Assembly (NCBI GenBank): GCA_002376965.1 | Contig: DFOV01000247.1 | Location: 1-13,834, forward strand | DNA length: 13,834 nucleotides | Source of the DNA: Gammaproteobacteria bacterium UBA3532 | GTDB lineage: Bacteria > Pseudomonadota > Gammaproteobacteria > Enterobacterales > UBA3532 | Reading direction: 5' to 3' | In this document: positions 6,781 to 13,834 of the stretch, piece after piece | Layout of the letters: each line of letters opens with the position of its first letter | How positions within the stretch are numbered: position 1 is the first letter of the stretch | Position numbers and translations under genes: made by a program | The notes under the pieces: generated by a model | What the model was told of the DNA's origin: nothing | The model's database searches: none | What the model saw: only the letters and a program-made list of their open reading frames with translations

Positions 6781-8676
6781 GCTTAGTTTGAAATGATACT
6801 GGAGCGAATAGAGACTCATAAGCTCTAATAAAATAGCCTCGGCTACCGGCCACTCATCTTGTGGAGTATCCCCAACTCCATCAACAAACTTTAAAACTTT
6901 ATTGTGCTCTAGAAACGGAATATCTCTGACGGTAGCGCTTCGCAAAGAGTCTTGCATCAACTGATAGAACCTCTGCTTTTGATCCATTATTGAGGGAGGT
7001 GCAAGAAAGGGATGTTTACTTCTGTTGTACACCTCGTCAATGACAAAAGGCTTAACCGCTTCTTTCATTACATATTTTTCAACAAATGAGCTATTGATCT
7101 TCAGTTGCTCTGGAAGCTTTGCCACGCACTCAACAACATGATGATCCAAATAAGGTAATCTTCCTTCTAGAGAATGAGCCATTTCCATTCTATCGCCCAA
7201 AACTGTCAGTATATAGTTGGGCAATGCTGTTTTCGATACACCATACATCGCCATGTGGAGTGGGGAAATGCCTTTCAATTTTGACCAGTTTAAGCCATTG
7301 AAAAATCTGAATACGGCCTGTTGCGAATAATTCTGTCCTTCATATTTCAAACTCAATAAGTCAGAAATACGGTCTTGAATATTCATCAGTGGAGGAATCC
7401 AAGATGGCGTAAAACCAAAGAATCGTTCAAATAGTGTTTTGTTCATATTCATCGAATTCAAGAAATGGAGCCCTTGCGTGACTTTATTGGTGTCACGAAG
7501 TCGTTGCTCACTACTAGCCTGATTGCCTAATAGCCGCATGACATCACTTCTAAACGATGGATAACCAGCGAAAACTTCATCAGCTCCTTCACCGGTCAAA
7601 ACCACTCTAAAGCCCTGGCGTTGGACCTCTCGGCTTAATATATATTTCGCCGCGCCATGGGAGTTCATACATAAAGTTTCACTGTTCCAAATGGAGTCAA
7701 TAAAATTGTCCGCAATTTCGGTCTGTGTGATGGGTATTTCGTGGTGGTTAGCCCCCACATGCCTAGCCATTTTGCGAGCCGTCGCAGACTCATCATAATC
7801 GCTGTCTTCGAATGCCAAGGTAAATGTCGATATCTTTTGGTCGATCAAACTCGATGCCATACCTAGTATGGCGCAAGAATCGACGCCCCCGCTAAGATAA
7901 ACTCCCACCGGCACATCAGCGCGCAAGCGGGTTTTGGTCGCATCAAGCAGCACTTCGCGAACACGAGAAATAGCTTCCTGTTCATCAACATGCTCGGTTG
8001 CTGCGATAGTTGGATAATCAAAGTCCCAATATTGATGTATTCGTGTACCACTTGGCGTTGCAATTAAAAAATGTCCAGGTGGAACTTGATGAATACCTGC
8101 AAACAGCGTGAAATCTTGGTAGAAAAAGGAACGATGAAGATAGGAATCGATATCCCATTTAGCCTCCAAGCCAGCAGCTAGTAACGCTTTTATTTCAGAG
8201 CCCAAATACAGGCTTCCGTTATGCTCCGCGTAAAAAAGAGGATTAATCCCAAAGCGATCCCGCGCCGCAAACAAGGTTTGAGTATTTTGGTCCCATAAAA
8301 TAAGACTAAATTCTCCACGCAACTCCGACAGGCAAGCAACACCTTTTCTTTCATACAAATGCAGGGCTATTTCGCTATCAGATCCAGTTTTAAACACGGC
8401 TCCATCTGCTTCAAGATCTCGGCGTATTTTCTCAAAATCATAGAACTCGCCGTTTACCACCAGGTGGATAGTTCCATCATGACTTGAAAGAGGCTGATTT
8501 CCAGACTCCAAATCGATAATGCCCAGCCGGGCATGAGCTAATCCAACGTGCAGATCATCAGACAGCCAGATACTTTGGTTATCTGGCCCCCGATGATGAA
8601 GGGTACAGATCCCTTTATTCAATAGTTCCGTTGAAACTGATTTTTGGGGCGAATAAATTGAAAGCACTCCACACAT
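6775..8676 (-). CDS. asnB: Glutamine-dependent asparagine synthetase-like amidotransferase
   Basis: A 633-residue class B asparagine synthetase family protein, near the length of the long bacterial AsnB group such as Bacillus subtilis AsnB. The N-terminal Ntn glutaminase is intact: nucleophile Cys2 after the start Met, HRGPD (28-32), Arg50, NGEF (75-78) and SD (99-100). The synthetase domain has the ATP pyrophosphatase loop SGGVDS (262-267), GEGADEVFAGYP (362-373), and SLEGRLPYLD in place of the usual S.E.R.PFLD. It should therefore release ammonia from glutamine and amidate an AMP-activated carboxylate, classically aspartate. The start ATG has TAGGAG upstream, overlapping the stop of the preceding gene. 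It is the last gene of an operon with a TonB receptor and two citrate-synthase-like proteins. This setting suggests a special substrate rather than housekeeping asparagine synthesis, though that is inference. Confidence 0.9.
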   Translation of the reverse strand: MCGVLSIYSPQKSVSTELLNKGICTLHHRGPDNQSIWLSDDLHVGLAHARLGIIDLESGNQPLSSHDGTIHLVVNGEFYDFEKIRRDLEADGAVFKTGSDSEIALHLYERKGVACLSELRGEFSLILWDQNTQTLFAARDRFGINPLFYAEHNGSLYLGSEIKALLAAGLEAKWDIDSYLHRSFFYQDFTLFAGIHQVPPGHFLIATPSGTRIHQYWDFDYPTIAATEHVDEQEAISRVREVLLDATKTRLRADVPVGVYLSGGVDSCAILGMASSLIDQKISTFTLAFEDSDYDESATARKMARHVGANHHEIPITQTEIADNFIDSIWNSETLCMNSHGAAKYILSREVQRQGFRVVLTGEGADEVFAGYPSFRSDVMRLLGNQASSEQRLRDTNKVTQGLHFLNSMNMNKTLFERFFGFTPSWIPPLMNIQDRISDLLSLKYEGQNYSQQAVFRFFNGLNWSKLKGISPLHMAMYGVSKTALPNYILTVLGDRMEMAHSLEGRLPYLDHHVVECVAKLPEQLKINSSFVEKYVMKEAVKPFVIDEVYNRSKHPFLAPPSIMDQKQRFYQLMQDSLRSATVRDIPFLEHNKVLKFVDGVGDTPQDEWPVAEAILLELMSLYSLQYHFKLSE

Positions 8677-8686
8677 ACCTTAGCTC

Positions 8687-9526
8687 CTAATCTGGCACAG
8701 GTCTTGGCGCAATACCCGTATATTGAATATCCTGGCATCGAAGGGGTAAAAACATTCTAGGCTGGCTGTGATGCAGGTTGTCGGCATAGCAAGCAACAGC
8801 CCCACTGGCAACAGCATACGACTTGATCAAATAGGCCTCTTCAGGTGTTATCCCGCAGTCAAGCAAGAAGGCATTTGCAAACCCTCCGCTGTTAATCCCA
8901 AGTTGATACTTCTCATATAAATAGTCACTAAGCGCTAGAGCAAATAGCAAATACTCCCCTTGTTCCAGTCCAAGCCGTGCCATTTCCCTCTTGTATGGCC
9001 CCAGGCGCTCATCTTGCCTATCAACAGGACGAGCAAAACCATTAATCATCGGTTTGTTTAGTCGCTGTGGAGCCAAAAGGATAACGTCATCCATAGACTT
9101 TTCGGCTTTATAGACCATCATTGCTTTTTGCAAGAATTCCATTCCAATTTTTGACGTTTGACTTCCGCCAAAAGCACGAGAGTCAGCAGTAAGTATTGCA
9201 GCGGCAACGGCATCAACCGGCGTAGTTCCCATGTCGCCACACAATGCAGCGACCTGGTTACACCAAATTCTTGAGTCAGGATAGCTTAACCCCATCCAAT
9301 TGCACTCTAACCAGTCTGCTTCAGCTCTCGTCAGCAATTTTCCAGTACAGTTAAGGATATGTAGCTGCATATAACTCACTTTCCCCATTAACTCGCTGAA
9401 AAGAGAATAACCTCGACAATATACATCGATACCGCCACGCCACACCCCAATTCCGCTAACAATTTTGCTGCGGTGTTTCTCCCACAAATTCCACTTGCCA
9501 ACTGAAGCACTATTTTTCGAAGACAT
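8687..9526 (-). CDS. Citrate-synthase/citryl-CoA-lyase-like protein B, triad missing
   Basis: A 279-residue protein of the citrate synthase superfamily, sized like short citryl-CoA lyases. Recognisable blocks are RGYSLFSELMGKVSYMQLHIL (39-58; family G.DL...G..SF.E...L), FGGSQ (119-123; ACLY-type RFGGA), NGFARPVDRQDERL (162-175; family G.GH.V...D.R), a LLDCGITPEEA segment (221-231), and a C-terminus DIQYTGIAPRPVP like that of short lyases. By hand alignment the catalytic positions are changed: His of ADHG is Met78, His of GHxV is Arg166 and Asp of NVDG is Gly214. It is probably non-catalytic or uses other chemistry. The frame is open up to a TTG at 9595. ATG 9526 is preferred because it gives a 17-nt overlap with the upstream gene and a family-like length, but ATG codons at 9535 and 9538 are possible. 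It likely partners protein A. Confidence 0.72.
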   Translation of the reverse strand: MSSKNSASVGKWNLWEKHRSKIVSGIGVWRGGIDVYCRGYSLFSELMGKVSYMQLHILNCTGKLLTRAEADWLECNWMGLSYPDSRIWCNQVAALCGDMGTTPVDAVAAAILTADSRAFGGSQTSKIGMEFLQKAMMVYKAEKSMDDVILLAPQRLNKPMINGFARPVDRQDERLGPYKREMARLGLEQGEYLLFALALSDYLYEKYQLGINSGGFANAFLLDCGITPEEAYLIKSYAVASGAVACYADNLHHSQPRMFLPLRCQDIQYTGIAPRPVPD

Positions 9527-10298
9527 AGCTTTCATCATCGATAAATGGCATTGCTGTGATAGGAAGGTGCGATTGCTCCATACCTTGAGCTGCAATACCA
9601 GGGCTTATCAATATTTGGAATAGTGCAACACTCTCTCTTGGCTTTACTCCAATATCAGCAAATACGGCAGCAGCCAGCCCAGGTATTAACACACCAACGC
9701 CTTTCGCCTCACTGTATTGATTGAATTGGTACAACCAGGATAAATAGGGAAATTGATCAGGGAGCTCTATGCTTTCAAAGATTTTATGAATGAACTGGTT
9801 AGCCATTACATCCCTATCACCATATAAGTCACCAAACCCATGCAGAGTCTCGGTATCCTCAAGAATATATTCAACGGTAACATCGGATAAAACAGGATAC
9901 TTTTGACGAGAACGCTCGATAAACACCATCGCCAGCTCAACTTCAGAAGCTCCGCCTTTACCACCACTACCAGCGAGCAGCCCAGTAGGTAATATATGGG
10001 TATGCTTAGTTTTGCTTACACCCGCTATCATGGCAGCCCTAACTGCAGGGTGGCGCGGCCCAAGATTCATTAAAGCAATGGCTAATTTTTCAAATACTAC
10101 CGCCTTATCGTGCTCCAGTAATTCGCCACAAAACAGAAGACCAAGCACTTCAAAATACGAACGCTTCGCAAGCAATTCAGCGACGTCATACCCATGCATA
10201 TAACACGAATCAGCAAGGTAGGGATTGTCAATATTAGGCTTTTCGTACCAAATTGCAGTTTGCATTTTGCGCTGATACGAAAAATCTTTTTTGTTCAT
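9510..10298 (-). CDS. Citrate-synthase/citryl-CoA-lyase-like protein A, triad missing
   Basis: A 262-residue protein of the citrate synthase superfamily. Family blocks are CYMHGYDVAELLAKRSYFEVL (32-52; matching the IRGYDI.DL...SF.E V.yLL segment), GGKGGASE (112-119; matching GPLHGGANE), HGFGDLYGDRD (153-163; matching GFGH.VY...D) and a C-terminus AMPFIDDESYVFE, which resembles the DD.SYV end of ATP-citrate lyase. By hand alignment none of the catalytic residues is kept: ADHG His is Leu79, the synthase GPLHGG His is Lys114, GHxV His is Asp157, and NVDG Asp is about Val203. It starts three bases after the receptor stop codon with no clear ribosome binding site, so translation is probably coupled. 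It overlaps protein B by 17 nt. The two differ strongly in sequence, suggesting an obligate heteromeric pair rather than a recent duplicate. Confidence 0.72.
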   Translation of the reverse strand: MNKKDFSYQRKMQTAIWYEKPNIDNPYLADSCYMHGYDVAELLAKRSYFEVLGLLFCGELLEHDKAVVFEKLAIALMNLGPRHPAVRAAMIAGVSKTKHTHILPTGLLAGSGGKGGASEVELAMVFIERSRQKYPVLSDVTVEYILEDTETLHGFGDLYGDRDVMANQFIHKIFESIELPDQFPYLSWLYQFNQYSEAKGVGVLIPGLAAAVFADIGVKPRESVALFQILISPGIAAQGMEQSHLPITAMPFIDDESYVFEK

Positions 10299-10301
10299 TT
10301 G

Positions 10302-12410
10302 TTAGAATCGATACCGAAGCTCACCTAACCACTGACGACCATCCAATGGTAAGTCATTAGGAATGTTCACTGCTGGGCCACTGTTCACGGTAGGCTCGCG
10401 TGCATCCTCATCAAAGATATTTCTGCCGATCAGCGCGATAGAAACATTGCTGTTTTGTGGCTCCCAGCGCAAAACAGCATCATTGATTACATAATCATCA
10501 ACATCTTCTCGCAAATCACCTTGATCACGCTCGCGGTCCATCACGCTATTAAGCTTGTAATGCAAACTGATGTCATCTGTGACTCCCCAGTCAGCTTGGA
10601 GAAAAAGCTGTTGTTTAGGCACAAAAGGAACCGTCTCTCCAGTGATGTCGTTTTCGGAATCCTGATAAGCATAATTACCACGGAGGGTGAGCGCATCCAG
10701 TGCTTGCCATTCAAACTCCAGCTCAATACCATCACCCGACTGCTCGCGAGCGTTCTGTGCACTGATGGTTGTCTCGCCTTCATCCGGCACAAAAAGTATC
10801 CCATCTGTCCATTCGTAGTGAAAAATACTTGCACTAATATGCAGCTTTTCCATCGGACGGTAATCAAAGGCCAACTCGACGGTTTCTACTTCTTCGGGTT
10901 TTAGATCTGGGTTTCCTAGTGCAACTGGATTGTTTGTTACGCGCATTTCTGCAAATGCAGGCGCTCTAAAGGCTTTCCCGTAAAGCAATTTGGTTGTTAG
11001 TGCATGCGTGGTTGACCATACCAACGCCAGACGAGGATTAGTGGTATCTCCAAAATCGGAATAATCATCAAAGCGTACCCCAGCAGTGAATTCCCAGTCG
11101 TTAGCAAAATTCCAAACGTCTTGCACATAGATGAACTTATTATTCCGATCCGACTCGGGAAGGAATTCTGCGGGTGTATCAGTAACATCGACTATAGGAC
11201 TACCTGGAAGTATGAGTTCTCCATTCCCATCGACACCAAAATTTTTATGTTCTTGTGTTTTGTAAATGTCGTCTTTATTGTACCCCATGCCCACACGCCA
11301 AGTGTGTGACTCCATACCACGGTAGTTAGCAGTTACATGAAAGCGGGAATGCTCCTCAAAAAGCTCTGGTGCCCCAATAACACCATCAGAGAAAGGGGCT
11401 CCAAAACCAATATCAGCCCCAGCAGGAAATATATAGAGGCCCTCATCAAACTCTTGGGTCATTTTAAAATAACCACCAAAAACTTCGATATCAAAGTCAT
11501 TGGTAATATCTTTGCTAAATGTTACATCGATATTGTACCGATCACTAACCTGAATTCCCCCTGAATCCAAAGCCTCAGCAATCCCCGCACCAGTCCCCAT
11601 CTCCCTGCTCTGCCAACCAGCATGAACTAACCAATTTTTCCATTCCAACTCGGTACGCAAGTCAAAGTTATCTCTGAAATTAGAAACCTCACCAGGCGCT
11701 TCGGAAGCGTTTGTTCCAAAAACTCCATCCAAAATGGTTTGGGCGTCTTCCTCTATAACCTGATCTCCACCATCGGTCTTATGGTATTCGAAAATAAGCG
11801 ACGCCTTTAAATCACCATACGTTTTACCGTGGCCAAACCAAAAATCGGTGGTATCAAACGTTCCAATTCGCGAGCCAACAAATGAGCCTTGTATATCATC
11901 AGCACTTTTGGTCACTAGATTGACAACTCCAGCAAACGCATCAGCACCATAGATGGCAGAACCAGGCCCCCGTATGACCTCAACACGGGCAAGCGCCTCT
12001 ACCGGCATACCTCCCCAAAGCTGTGATCGGTTGCCAGTAAAGGACGAAGATATAGGTACGCCATTAATCAAAAGCAAAACTTGCGGATTAAATGAACTAT
12101 ACATACCACGAATTAAATATAAGGGTTGGTATCCATTGTTACTTCGCGACACATGCAGCCCTGGAACCGTTTCTAATACATCATCAATATCCAGTGCCCC
12201 CATTTTCTTGATATCTTCCGCGGTAATCACGGTCGCGACGGAAGGGGCTTTATGTATCGGCGTAGCAAACCCCGTCGCGATACTAACTATTTCTTCTTCG
12301 CCATAGATACCGATAATATCTTCCTCCCACTCATCCTGAGCAGCTACTTGATTCGCAATACCAGACAATGCCAAGGCTATAGCCATTGAAATTCTATTTT
12401 GACGACGCAT
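10302..12410 (-). CDS. TonB-dependent outer-membrane receptor, first gene of the operon
   Basis: A 702-residue outer-membrane beta-barrel receptor that should import a ligand with energy from TonB-ExbBD. From ATG 12410 it has a signal peptide (RR...ALALSGIANQVAAQ, cut near residue 25). An acidic linker DEWEEDIIGIY is followed by the TonB-box-like EEEIVSIATG (38-47). The plug domain (about 50-168) contains PGLHVSRS, LLLINGVPI and RGPGSAIYGADAFAGVVN. The remainder is barrel, ending in the typical C-terminal phenylalanine (ELRYRF). A GTG at 12425 is in frame, but ATG 12410 has the purine-rich GGGGTGG ahead and gives a better signal peptide. It lies three nt upstream of citrate-synthase-like A, so receptor and enzymes are co-transcribed. 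The ligand cannot be read from the sequence. It is paralogous to the two receptors on the opposite strand. Confidence 0.93.
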   Translation of the reverse strand: MRRQNRISMAIALALSGIANQVAAQDEWEEDIIGIYGEEEIVSIATGFATPIHKAPSVATVITAEDIKKMGALDIDDVLETVPGLHVSRSNNGYQPLYLIRGMYSSFNPQVLLLINGVPISSSFTGNRSQLWGGMPVEALARVEVIRGPGSAIYGADAFAGVVNLVTKSADDIQGSFVGSRIGTFDTTDFWFGHGKTYGDLKASLIFEYHKTDGGDQVIEEDAQTILDGVFGTNASEAPGEVSNFRDNFDLRTELEWKNWLVHAGWQSREMGTGAGIAEALDSGGIQVSDRYNIDVTFSKDITNDFDIEVFGGYFKMTQEFDEGLYIFPAGADIGFGAPFSDGVIGAPELFEEHSRFHVTANYRGMESHTWRVGMGYNKDDIYKTQEHKNFGVDGNGELILPGSPIVDVTDTPAEFLPESDRNNKFIYVQDVWNFANDWEFTAGVRFDDYSDFGDTTNPRLALVWSTTHALTTKLLYGKAFRAPAFAEMRVTNNPVALGNPDLKPEEVETVELAFDYRPMEKLHISASIFHYEWTDGILFVPDEGETTISAQNAREQSGDGIELEFEWQALDALTLRGNYAYQDSENDITGETVPFVPKQQLFLQADWGVTDDISLHYKLNSVMDRERDQGDLREDVDDYVINDAVLRWEPQNSNVSIALIGRNIFDEDAREPTVNSGPAVNIPNDLPLDGRQWLGELRYRF

Positions 12411-12758
12411 TTGGTGCCACCCCACAGAAGCCCATCAGATAGTTATATTAATTGAGCTTAGGCCATATATTTCATTATGCAATGCATCGAATCATTTCGC
12501 TTTTGGCTGCAAATACTCATTCGAGCAATATTGCATTCGCAAGAAAAATTATCCAAAGCAGTTCATCGCTCATGGACATATCTCTGCAAAACCGCCCCTC
12601 TATCCAAGTTATGTCTAGGTACACTTCCTCGAATAGACACCAACAGATACAAATGCTGACGGGCCCATCACAGAATTTTGCAAAATGCGAACTAGGGTCT
12701 AGTGTTAGAAGAGACAATAAGAGCTGGCATGTTGAAATGTTGGTAGGGGAAAATAGTG
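12411..12758. promoter_or_regulatory. Divergent control region between receptor genes
   Basis: These 348 nt separate the receptor operon (minus) from the receptor relic (plus) and must hold both promoters. The stretch is AT-rich and full of short palindromes: ATGCAATGCAT (12477-12487, imperfect), GCAATATTGC (12525-12534), ATTTTGCAAAAT (12675-12686) and ACTAG-GGT-CTAGT (12691-12703). A TATAAC at about 12443-12448 on the minus strand could be a -10 element, but it lacks a good -35. Short open frames here start only at TTG, have no ribosome binding sites and resemble nothing known, so I see no precursor peptide gene. Possible ribosome binding sites are GGGGTGG for the minus gene and AGGGGA (12745-12750) for the plus gene. 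Confidence 0.5.
12675..12686. promoter_or_regulatory. Perfect 12-bp palindrome, candidate operator
   Basis: ATTTTGCAAAAT is a perfect inverted repeat about 73 nt upstream of the plus-strand receptor relic. It is followed within six bases by the second inverted repeat ACTAG-GGT-CTAGT. The position suits an operator for the divergent receptor genes, but no regulator is encoded in the window. Confidence 0.3.
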
Positions 12759-13211
12759 ATGCTTAAGAAGCGCTTGGTATACGCAATCATGTTGGCTTGC
12801 CAATCAGGAATAATGCAGGCAGATGACTACGCTGACGAATACGGCGGCGAAGAAGATATATACACCCTCTATGCCGATGAAGATATTGTTAGTATTGCAA
12901 CCGGAACGAAAAAGCCGATCCATAAAGCTCCGGCGGTAGCGACGGTAATTACCGCTGATGAAATAGTGCGCTCAGGTGCAACAGATATTAATCAGATCTT
13001 AGAGCGCGTGCCGGGGCTGCATGTTTACCCTTCCAACCTAAGTGCGATGAGTCCTGGGTATTCGATTCGAGGGATACATACCGGCAAGAATTCACAGGTT
13101 CTAATGTTGGTCAACGGCATGGAAATTAAACGTCCATTTTCTGGCGCTAGACCTGAATTTTTTAACCTGCCATTCAGCCAACCCAAAAAGGAAGTACATG
13201 TATCAGCCTAG
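12759..13211 (+). pseudogene. Truncated TonB-dependent receptor relic (signal plus partial plug)
   Basis: A 150-residue open frame carrying only the start of a TonB-dependent receptor. It has a signal peptide (MLKKRLVYAIMLACQSGIMQA), an acidic linker with EEDIYTLYADEDIVSIATG (31-49) and the first two thirds of a plug, up to RPEFFNLPFSQPKKEV (131-146), then HVSA and a stop. The paralogue starting at 13331 continues at this point with NNIQRIEVLRGPG and the rest of the plug and barrel. Here the DNA after the stop shows no receptor similarity, so the barrel is gone. ATG 12759 has AGGGGA eight bases upstream; the GTG at 12756 is less likely. Translation signals look intact, so a short periplasmic plug fragment may still be made. 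Most simply it is a decaying gene left by duplication or deletion. Confidence 0.85.
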
Positions 13212-13330
13212 ATGAATTATTGCGTTCTGCAATTCAAGTGTTACTCAAATTGTCATATTTAGACTATTGTTAAGGGGTGACTCCTAACGAGCAACGCAAC
13301 TTCTGATTGGCAGATACGAGAGAGAAGGCG

Positions 13331-13834
13331 ATGAAATACAAGCACACGATATTGTTCCTTTTAGCGACCGGAACTATTCACTACGCAAATGCACAAGAAG
13401 ATTACGATGAATACATGGATGAAGATATCCTTGGCATCTATTCAGACGAAGACATCGTCAGTATCGCAACGGGAACAAAAAAGCCGATTCACAAAGCACC
13501 TGCTGTAGCAACGGTAATTACAGCCGAAGATATTGAGCGTTCTGGTGCGACAGATATCACTCAAGTGCTAGAGCGTGTGCCGGGACTTCATGTATATCCT
13601 TCCGATCTAGTTGCAATGAATCCCTCTTACTCCATTCGCGGCATGCAAACCGGTAGAAACTCTCAAGTATTGATGCTGGTGAATGGGGTCGATATGAAGC
13701 GCCTTTTTTCTGGAGCGCGGCCCGAATTTTTCAGGCTACCAGTGAATAATATTCAACGTATTGAAGTACTGCGCGGGCCAGGCTCTGCCATCTATGGTGC
13801 CGATGCATTTGGCGGTGTCATTAATATTGTCACC
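13331..13834 (+). CDS. TonB-dependent receptor, 5' part (runs off the window)
   Basis: The first 168 codons of a TonB-dependent receptor, in frame to the last base. It has a signal peptide (MKYKHTILFLLATGTIHYANA, cut near residue 21) and an acidic linker with DEDILGIYSDEDIVSIATG (30-48), which contains the TonB-box-like part. The plug follows with PGLHVYPSD (84-92), VLMLVNGVDM (113-122) and RGPGSAIYGADAFGGVINIV (148-167). ATG 13331 is preceded by a GAGAGAAGG purine run. It is very close to the relic just upstream: the segment from DEDIVSIATG to ATVITA is identical between them. It is more distant from the minus-strand receptor. Whether the gene is intact beyond the window cannot be seen. It was found by direct translation. 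Confidence 0.92.
   Translation, partial: MKYKHTILFLLATGTIHYANAQEDYDEYMDEDILGIYSDEDIVSIATGTKKPIHKAPAVATVITAEDIERSGATDITQVLERVPGLHVYPSDLVAMNPSYSIRGMQTGRNSQVLMLVNGVDMKRLFSGARPEFFRLPVNNIQRIEVLRGPGSAIYGADAFGGVINIVT

Noticed and set aside
9510..9595. Longer N-terminus for citrate-synthase-like protein B starting at TTG 9595
   Set aside because: It would overlap the upstream gene by 86 nt and add residues unlike the family. ATG 9526 gives a normal coupled overlap and family-like length.
10455..10904. 149-residue open frame opposite the TonB receptor
   Set aside because: It is a shadow of the receptor barrel coding region, and its composition does not look like a protein-coding gene.
6775..12410. 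Lasso-peptide type gene cluster (AsnB homologue plus TonB receptor)
   Set aside because: No precursor peptide, transglutaminase-like leader peptidase or ABC exporter is present. The AsnB homologue keeps the glutaminase Cys2 that lasso cyclases generally lack.
12517..12717. Possible 66-residue minus-strand peptide (precursor candidate)
   Set aside because: The start is TTG with no ribosome binding site, and there is no leader/core layout or repeated motif. It is likely a chance open frame in an intergenic region.
12452..12766. Possible 104-residue plus-strand protein between the receptor genes
   Set aside because: It starts at TTG without a ribosome binding site, runs into the signal-peptide region of the receptor relic in another frame, and resembles nothing.

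Overview
The window looks like the chromosome of a Gram-negative, probably marine or environmental gammaproteobacterium. It encodes outer-membrane TonB-dependent receptors, lipobox-type lipoproteins and a YaiI/UPF0178 protein, and it carries a REP-like palindromic repeat array of the CTTCGACAAGCTCAGCGAAC type. I cannot place the genus from sequence alone.

Left part (1-4686). A tandem array of 72-bp palindromic units (1-294) runs up to the stop codon of a minus-strand GH13 alpha-amylase-type lipoprotein (297-2132). Upstream of it on the same strand is a secreted, MalE-like solute-binding protein (2310-3518) with no permease or ATPase gene beside it. Together they suggest alpha-glucan use at the cell surface or in the periplasm. 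Divergently transcribed is a tight two-gene unit: a YaiI/UPF0178 protein (3794-4267) and a small lipoprotein (4264-4686), overlapping by GTGA.

Middle (4687-6780). A stand-alone thiamine-diphosphate enzyme of the acetolactate-synthase large-subunit type (4982-6721) is preceded by a perfect 15-bp tandem duplication next to its ribosome binding site. It ends at a bidirectional terminator hairpin that also contains the stop codon of the convergent asparagine-synthetase gene.

Right part (6775-13834). This is the most interesting region. A compact minus-strand operon runs in the order TonB-dependent receptor (12410-10302), citrate-synthase/citryl-CoA-lyase-like protein A (10298-9510), citrate-synthase/citryl-CoA-lyase-like protein B (9526-8687) and glutamine-dependent asparagine-synthetase-like amidotransferase (8676-6775). 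Gaps are 3 nt, a 17-nt overlap and 10 nt, and a terminator follows. By hand alignment, both citrate-synthase-fold proteins lack all three residues of the catalytic triad, while the amidotransferase keeps its glutaminase and synthetase motifs. Divergent from this operon are a truncated TonB receptor relic (12759-13211) and the start of an intact-looking paralogue (13331 to the window end). All three receptors share the same unusual acidic double motif around the TonB box. My inference is an undescribed uptake and modification system for a small carboxylate-containing ligand: the receptor imports or senses it, and the paired citrate-synthase-like proteins and AsnB act on it. The substrate is unknown.
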